Part shown: in pieces, positions 15,483 to 19,343 of the stretch
Layout of the letters: each line of letters begins with the position of its first letter
Numbering within the stretch: the stretch's first letter is position 1
Source: Candidatus Zixiibacteriota bacterium
GTDB lineage: Bacteria; RBG-13-66-14; B26-G2; WVWN01
Direction of reading: 5' to 3'
DNA: 19,343 nt
Assembly (NCBI GenBank): GCA_030613505.1
Contig: JAUWLW010000047.1
Span: forward strand, 1-19,343
Program-made: the position numbers and the translations under genes
Notes under the pieces: model-generated
Told to the model about the DNA's origin: nothing
Seen by the model: only the letters and a program-made list of their open reading frames with translations
Databases searched by the model: none

Positions 15483-16838
15483 ATGTTTGAACGCTACCGC
15501 AACGCCGACCTCACGTCCGGGTCTTTGATAAAGCCGATCCTTTGGCTCGCCGTTCCTACGGTCGCCGGGAACCTGCTCCAGAGCGCGTTCAACATCGCCG
15601 ACATGTACTTCGTAAGCCGGCTGGGGACCGCGGCTATCGCCGCGGTCTCCGTGGCCGGCCTTGTTATCTGGCTGGTGTGGACGACGATCATGGGCGTCGC
15701 CATCGGCTCCCAAGCGCTGGTCACGCGGTTCCACGGCGCGCGCGACGACGCGAGCCTGCGAAAGGCCATGGCGACGACGTTGGCGGCGGCCGCGGTCCTA
15801 ACGGTTTTGATGGCGTCGGCGGGGCCGCTCGCCGGGAGACCGCTCCTGGAGCTGTTGGGTGCCGAAGCCCACGTCGTCGACCTGGCGTACGGCTACATCA
15901 CCATATTCTTCGTAGGCGGCTTCACGTTCGTTTTTATGATTATGATCAACGCCATGTTGCGCGGCTTGGGCGATTCCGTCACGCCCACAATTATCGTCGC
16001 GGGGGCGGTAACGCTAAACGTCCTCCTCGACCCGGTGTTTATCTTCGGGTTGGGGCCGGCGCCGGCGCTGGGGGTGCGAGGCGCGGCGCTGGCCACGGTG
16101 TTGGCGTACGCCGTCGGGTTGGCCGCGGCCGCGGCCGTGTTTACCCGTCGGCATCTGCCGTGGCGCGCGTTCGTGCCCGCGAATTTAAGCGGCAAGGTGG
16201 CGTGGCAGATATTGACCATAGGCGTCCCGGCCAGCACGCAGATGTTGATCCGGGCGGCGGCGGCTATGGTCCTGGTGGGTTTCGTGGCGTTGGCCGGGAC
16301 CGCGGCCATCGCGGCCTACGGCGTCGGCAGCCAATTGACGAGCATTATTCTGATGCCCGGCTTCGCGATCGCCATGTCGGCGGCGATATTAGTGGGGCAG
16401 AACCTGGGCGCGGGAAAGAAGGAACGAGCGGAGCGCACGGCGATGGCTTCGGTGGGGCTATACGCCGCCGTCGCGGCCGTAATGATAGTCGCGCTCCTGG
16501 CGTTCGCGCCGCGGTGGGTGGCGATATTCGACGATACTCCCCAGGTGGTAGAATTGGGCGCGCTCTACATATATATCTGCGCGCCGGCCTTTATATTCGT
16601 ACCGTTGGGGATGGTGCTCTCGCGGTCGATGAGCGGCGCGGGCGTCTCGGTGCCGCCCCTCGTCGTGACGGCGGTGGTGTTGCTCGGCGTACGCATACCG
16701 TTGGCGTACGTGTTTACGAAGGTCCTGGGGATGGGGGTCGCGGGCGTCTACTGGGCGATTACGATACCGACCGTACTGGAGGGCTCTATTATGTACGCGG
16801 TATTCAGGACCGGCATTTGGAAGCACAGGAAACTTTGA
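15483..16838 (+). CDS. MATE family efflux transporter
   Basis: This 451-residue inner-membrane antiporter of the MATE family should export organic cations or other drugs in exchange for Na+ or H+. It has about 12 hydrophobic helices in two halves. The typical N-terminus (LTSGSLIKPILWLAVPTVAGNLLQS) is followed by NIADMYFVSRLGTAAIAAVS, and the second half begins near residue 235 (ILTIGVPASTQMLIRAA). Repeated features of the family such as GVAIGSQALVTRFHGA and AAILVGQNLGAGKKERA are clear. The substrate cannot be told. The ATG at 15483 gives the standard start but has no Shine-Dalgarno. The gene ends at a bidirectional terminator shared with the convergent radical SAM locus, so it is probably not part of that locus. 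Confidence 0.93.
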   Translation: MFERYRNADLTSGSLIKPILWLAVPTVAGNLLQSAFNIADMYFVSRLGTAAIAAVSVAGLVIWLVWTTIMGVAIGSQALVTRFHGARDDASLRKAMATTLAAAAVLTVLMASAGPLAGRPLLELLGAEAHVVDLAYGYITIFFVGGFTFVFMIMINAMLRGLGDSVTPTIIVAGAVTLNVLLDPVFIFGLGPAPALGVRGAALATVLAYAVGLAAAAAVFTRRHLPWRAFVPANLSGKVAWQILTIGVPASTQMLIRAAAAMVLVGFVALAGTAAIAAYGVGSQLTSIILMPGFAIAMSAAILVGQNLGAGKKERAERTAMASVGLYAAVAAVMIVALLAFAPRWVAIFDDTPQVVELGALYIYICAPAFIFVPLGMVLSRSMSGAGVSVPPLVVTAVVLLGVRIPLAYVFTKVLGMGVAGVYWAITIPTVLEGSIMYAVFRTGIWKHRKL

Positions 16839-16863
16839 GGCGCGGCTCGGCTCGTAAAAATTA

Positions 16864-16883
16864 GGCCCGGCTCGAGCCGGGCC
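16864..16883. terminator. Bidirectional intrinsic terminator between the MATE and radical SAM genes
   Basis: The 20-nt perfect inverted repeat GGCCCGGCTCGAGCCGGGCC folds into an 8-bp stem with a TCGA loop. It is followed by TTTTA on the plus strand and by TAATTTTT on the minus strand, so it can end transcripts arriving from both convergent genes. Confidence 0.9.
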
Positions 16884-16907
16884 TTTTACGTCGTAGTTTT
16901 CGTAACG

Positions 16908-17978
16908 CTAACGCAACGGCCGCCGGAAGACCTCTTTCGCGGCCCGCGCCACGCGACAGTGTTCCTGCGAGGCCTTCCTTATGTCCCCGTCCTCCAACAG
17001 CGAAAACGCCGGGCAGCGGAAGCAGTACCGGTCGAGCTCGCAATGGGCGCATTCCTCGGCAGTCTCCTCCGAGAGGGCGCGGACCCGCTCGGCCTCCTCG
17101 CCGCGCCATATCTCGGCGAACGGCTTTTCGCGCACGTTTCCCAAATCGAACGGCAGCGATACGCAAGGCCAAACCGTCCCGTAGGGGTCGATGGAGCAGT
17201 TATTGAAACCTGCCATACAGCTTAACGCCCGGCCGTTGTAGCGAACCGGCGTCGATATCTCCTCGTCACACGCGTCGCCGTCGCCGGGCGCCGGGGCCAC
17301 CCACTCGTTGACGGCTCGGAAGTATTCCAGGAGTTGCTCGTCGCTCATCCGGAACCGTAGCGGCTCCCTTCCGCCGTCGTTCGTGACCGAGATGTACGGC
17401 GAGTAGCGGAAGTCGGCGCCGAAGGACTTGGCGAGGTCGTGCAGGGCCCTAAACTCATGGTAGTTGAAGTTCGTGACGTTCATTTTAATTACGACGTTGG
17501 TGCCGAGTTCGATCAGGCGGCGGGCCGCGGCCGTGGCTTTGTGCCAGGTCCCCTCCCGCCCCACGAAGCGGTCGTGGAGCTCGGGCGTGGCGGCGTGAAC
17601 CGATATCTCGACCGCGATGGGGTGGAGGGAGGCGATATCGGCGGCCAGGTTCTCGTCGAGCAACGTGCCGCCGGTGAAGATGCGGACGGCGAAGTGTCGC
17701 GCGCGGGCCGCCGCCAGGATGTCGACGACGTCGGGCCGATAGAGCGGTTCGCCGCCGGACAACGTCAGAAAAAGCGTACCCGCCGCCGCGAGCTGGTCGA
17801 AGAGCGACGCGTATTCGGCCGGCGTAAGCTCCTCGCCGCCGGGCCGGGGGTCGGTCGCGAAACAGTGCCCGCACTCGAGCGGGCACCGATACGTCAGGTT
17901 GCACATAACGGCGACCGGGATCCGGTCGGCGGCCGCGGCGTAGATCAATTTCTGGTATAGGCTCTCTTTTTCGTCCAC
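16908..17978 (-). CDS. Radical SAM/SPASM domain protein, probable peptide maturase
   Basis: This 356-residue protein has the CxxxCxxC cluster motif at C32, C36, C39 (CPLECGHC), the SGGEPL motif at 74-79 and a C-terminal SPASM domain with C254, C261, C272 (after DPYGTVWPC), C310, C313, C319, C322 and C341 for auxiliary Fe-S clusters. The opening (SLYQKL...IPVAVMCNLTYRC) is typical of RiPP maturases such as PqqE-like and thioether-forming enzymes. These reductively cleave S-adenosylmethionine and crosslink or otherwise modify a precursor peptide. The C310-C341 spacing includes CX2CX5CX2C, a little tighter than the common CX2CX5CX3C. Start is GTG with no Shine-Dalgarno. It lies 54 nt after the PqqD-like gene, past a terminator-like structure. 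The exact modification is unknown. Confidence 0.9.
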   Translation of the reverse strand: MDEKESLYQKLIYAAAADRIPVAVMCNLTYRCPLECGHCFATDPRPGGEELTPAEYASLFDQLAAAGTLFLTLSGGEPLYRPDVVDILAAARARHFAVRIFTGGTLLDENLAADIASLHPIAVEISVHAATPELHDRFVGREGTWHKATAAARRLIELGTNVVIKMNVTNFNYHEFRALHDLAKSFGADFRYSPYISVTNDGGREPLRFRMSDEQLLEYFRAVNEWVAPAPGDGDACDEEISTPVRYNGRALSCMAGFNNCSIDPYGTVWPCVSLPFDLGNVREKPFAEIWRGEEAERVRALSEETAEECAHCELDRYCFRCPAFSLLEDGDIRKASQEHCRVARAAKEVFRRPLR

Positions 17979-17983
17979 GGCAG

Positions 17984-18029
17984 AAAAAATGCCGACGGCC
18001 TCCGCCCTCGGCTCCTTCGGGAGCGGCGG
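17984..18029 (-). promoter_or_regulatory. Attenuator-like structure between the PqqD-like and radical SAM genes
   Basis: On the minus strand a hairpin (arms GCCGA at 18012-18008 and TCGGC at 17995-17991, with an inner 3-bp GGC/GCC stem and GGAG loop) is followed at once by A and six T (17990-17984). That is the form of an intrinsic terminator. Just upstream, CCGCC+GCTCC and GGAGC...GGCGG (18029-18002) can form a competing stem capped by CGAA that uses the same bases. The two folds exclude each other. It would allow partial read-through into the radical SAM gene. Confidence 0.45.
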
Positions 18030-18032
18030 CCG

Positions 18033-18302
18033 CTAGCCGTCGTCCCGCGTAACTATTCCCTTGGCCTCCAGCTCCGCCAGGAACGAGGCGAGGTCGGCCT
18101 CGAGCTCGGCCGCCGGAGCGTCGTACTCGTCCCGCAGTACGGTTAGGATTTCGTCTTCGGGTTTGCCCTGGTCGAGGAGGTCGAAGATCCGGACCCCCGC
18201 GCCTTTCACGTTGTGAAGGGTGCTGTCACTCGTCGTCACGACAAAATACTCGTCGCCGATTTTGCGATAGGCGATTTCTTTTTTCTTCAACACGTAGGTC
18301 AT
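18033..18302 (-). CDS. PqqD-like protein (RiPP recognition element)
   Basis: The 89-residue protein matches the PqqD fold: an N-terminal beta-strand region (IAYRKIGDEYFVVTTSDSTLHNV) and a helical winged-helix part with the family pattern GAGVRIFDLLDQGKPEDEI and a terminal amphipathic helix ending LEAKGIV. PqqD-type domains bind the leader of a precursor peptide and hand it to the modifying enzyme, here presumably the radical SAM protein 54 nt downstream. The ATG at 18302-18300 gives the conserved start although its Shine-Dalgarno is weak (AGGTGGGG about 13 nt upstream). Its TAG stop is in the same frame as the radical SAM gene, but the intervening 18 codons are not protein-like. Confidence 0.88.
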   Translation of the reverse strand: MTYVLKKKEIAYRKIGDEYFVVTTSDSTLHNVKGAGVRIFDLLDQGKPEDEILTVLRDEYDAPAAELEADLASFLAELEAKGIVTRDDG

Positions 18303-18587
18303 AGGTCGTTCGTCGCCCCACCTATTATATTACGAGGAGGGAACGGGGGGCCAACCCGGTTCGGGACGTGCGGCGTTTTGAATTCGCTACCTACGGAGGG
18401 TTTACGGTGCTGCTTCTTCACTTATTTCTTCCTCGGCATAGGCGTTGGTTCGCTATGGCCGGGTTTTCTCTAACGCCAAGGTCGGACTACCGACATGTAT
18501 AAGGGACGTAGGCCCTGGTGCAATTTAAAGCGTCGCCTTCGTTTTACGATTCTTCGCTGTGGCTCGGCCGCGGCGGTACCGCGGAGA
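18303..18587. other. 285-bp spacer between the Cys-rich peptide and PqqD-like genes
   Basis: I read this gap on both strands. On the minus strand the only ATGs open frames of 5-8 codons, so no second precursor peptide is seen. A small hairpin GTCGG-loop-CCGAC lies at 18481-18494 with no T-run. A possible promoter for the PqqD-like gene sits at its left end. Otherwise I see nothing that explains its length. Confidence 0.6.
18324..18354 (-). promoter_or_regulatory. Possible promoter of the PqqD-like and radical SAM genes
   Basis: On the minus strand a perfect TATAAT (18329-18324) lies 19 nt after TTGGCC (18354-18349). The spacer is longer than the preferred 17 nt and the -35 is only moderate, so this is tentative. 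Transcription would begin near 18317, 15 nt before the ATG. Confidence 0.35.
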
Positions 18588-18782
18588 TTAGGAACGCATT
18601 ACGGGATTGATCGGGATGGAACCGCAAAATACGTCTTTTACCTTCCACGGCTTATAGCAACCTTCGTACGCTATCTCGGAGGCGCATATCCCGGGGCATT
18701 CTTTCATAACGTCACAAGCCTGCGACGCCAGCGAGAATACGCGTTCGCTCGCTACATACGGTTTTTCGTATCTACGCTTCAT
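18588..18782 (-). CDS. 64-residue cysteine-rich peptide, candidate RiPP precursor
   Basis: The small protein begins MKRRYEKPYVASERVFSL, a leader-like amphipathic/basic start, followed by a Cys-bearing core with C23, C29, C33, C42 and C53 and ending in PVMRS (C-terminal Ser64). The YEKP-x-V-x-S-E-x-V-F opening resembles short, poorly annotated bacterial peptides I have seen near peptide-modifying enzymes, but I cannot name a family. AAAGGAAGGG (18796-18787) lies 4 nt before the ATG, and the start overlaps the end of the kinase gene by 11 nt, so it is very likely translated. The core has no LanM- or lasso-type signature. Cysteines are the expected thioether donors for SPASM maturases, hence the precursor call. 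No double-Gly leader cleavage site is seen. A structural Cys-rich or metal-binding peptide is the alternative. Confidence 0.7.
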   Translation of the reverse strand: MKRRYEKPYVASERVFSLASQACDVMKECPGICASEIAYEGCYKPWKVKDVFCGSIPINPVMRS

Positions 18783-19343
18783 CGTACCCTTCCTTTATTA
18801 ACAACTTGTCTTTAAGTATTTTGCCGAATCCTTCGCGGGTGATTTTCGCTTCCAGCGGAACGGTAACGGCGAATGCGCTCGCGCGCTGCGCCAAGTCCGC
18901 GACGCGTTCGAAGGCCAGCCCCCTAAATCCCGCGCCCGCCCCTTCCGGAAAGAAGACGTTGGGCCAAAGCTCGCGCGCCGCGTCCGCCGCCTCGAGAGGC
19001 GCGGCCGCGAACTCCCGGCCCGGGCGGTGGAAAGTTAAAATTCGTAACAGGCCGCCGCCGGCGTTGACCGGCTCTACGCCGGTCCCGCGGAAAGGCAGCG
19101 CCCACGCCCGGCCGTCGCTGGCGACGACGTTCATTTCGTCGGAATAGACCGTAAAGCTTTCCCCGAGCATCCGGGCGAGCGTCGATTTTCCGCTATCGCT
19201 CTCGCCGCAGGATACTATCGCGTCGTCCCCCCGGGCGAAAGCGACCGAGTGTAACACCAACCCTCCCCGACGGTAACTCTCCAACAGGAATACCTGGCGT
19301 AAAAACGTTTCGAAGTACGGGCCGCTCCGGGGCGTTAGTAGAA
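18772..19343 (-). CDS. HprK-like P-loop kinase, N-terminus beyond the window edge
   Basis: The frame is open from its TAG at 18774-18772 to the right edge with no stop (189 residues visible), so the true start is outside; the TTG at 19284 is internal. Features are LVLHSVAFARGDDAIV, then Walker A GESDSGKST, then a YSDEMNVV segment where HPr kinase-like proteins carry SDD/SDE, followed by PFRGTG and a helical C-terminus. These match the shortened HprK-related kinases found in peptide natural-product loci, not the full phosphotransferase-system HprK/P. In paeninodin-type lasso clusters such a kinase phosphorylates the C-terminal Ser of the precursor. Here the next gene encodes a Cys-rich peptide that ends in Ser. 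Target and function are inferred from position. Confidence 0.75.
   Translation of the reverse strand, partial: LLTPRSGPYFETFLRQVFLLESYRRGGLVLHSVAFARGDDAIVSCGESDSGKSTLARMLGESFTVYSDEMNVVASDGRAWALPFRGTGVEPVNAGGGLLRILTFHRPGREFAAAPLEAADAARELWPNVFFPEGAGAGFRGLAFERVADLAQRASAFAVTVPLEAKITREGFGKILKDKLLIKEGYDEA

Noticed and set aside
15483-16838. The MATE protein as exporter of the RiPP-like product.
   Set aside because: It is on the opposite strand, is separated by a bidirectional terminator, and MATE proteins export small cations; peptide exporters are normally ABC or MFS proteins.
17979-18035. PqqD-like and radical SAM genes are in the same frame, separated by one TAG and 18 codons, suggesting a read-through fusion.
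   Set aside because: The linker codons are dominated by the hairpin sequence and look unlike protein, the shared frame has a one-in-three chance, and the radical SAM start segment matches its family without an extension.
18495-18815. A 106-codon open frame on the plus strand across the Cys-rich peptide gene.
   Set aside because: It is antisense to the peptide and kinase end, has no ribosome site and is Arg-rich like a shadow frame.

Overview
This window comes from a GC-rich bacterial chromosome (roughly 60-65% GC by eye). A signal-peptide-bearing candidate outer-membrane barrel suggests a diderm. Gene packing is tight, with 4-nt and 8-nt stop/start overlaps and frequent GTG/TTG starts. Isoleucine is often encoded by ATA, which is odd at this GC. 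I cannot name the lineage; an uncultivated bacterial phylum is plausible but unproven.

Left part (1-8392). A few codons of an unidentified gene run off the left edge. Then come serS and yebC on the minus strand, a predicted leaderless MFS transporter gene on the plus strand, and a convergent MenA/UbiA prenyltransferase whose stop codon abuts the MFS stop. After a 212-bp spacer holding a strong sigma70-type promoter there is a GT39-like membrane glycosyltransferase fused to TPR repeats. It is followed by an orphan NtrC-type sigma-54 activator with its own near-consensus promoter and almost no 5' leader.

Middle (8395-15392). A compact plus-strand operon: folD, xseA, xseB, ispA-like, dxs, tlyA, then a small secreted/outer-membrane protein with a perfect Shine-Dalgarno. 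This order matches the folD-xseAB-ispA-dxs-tlyA core known from Bacillus and relatives. It links folate metabolism, exonuclease VII, isoprenoid precursor synthesis and rRNA methylation. The isoprenoid genes could feed the MenA-type enzyme nearby. FolD here lacks the catalytic lysine of the cyclohydrolase site.

Right part (15483-19343). A MATE exporter gene ends at a bidirectional terminator. Beyond it, on the minus strand, is what looks like a ribosomally synthesised, modified peptide (RiPP) locus. In transcription order it contains an HprK-like P-loop kinase (cut by the window edge), a 64-residue five-cysteine peptide translationally coupled to it, a 285-bp spacer, a PqqD-like peptide-binding protein, an attenuator-like structure, and a radical SAM/SPASM maturase. 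This kinase + Cys-rich peptide + PqqD + radical SAM set is the most interesting part of the window. No transporter or protease of the locus is visible; such genes may lie beyond the right edge.

No tRNA, rRNA, CRISPR array or insertion sequence was recognised.
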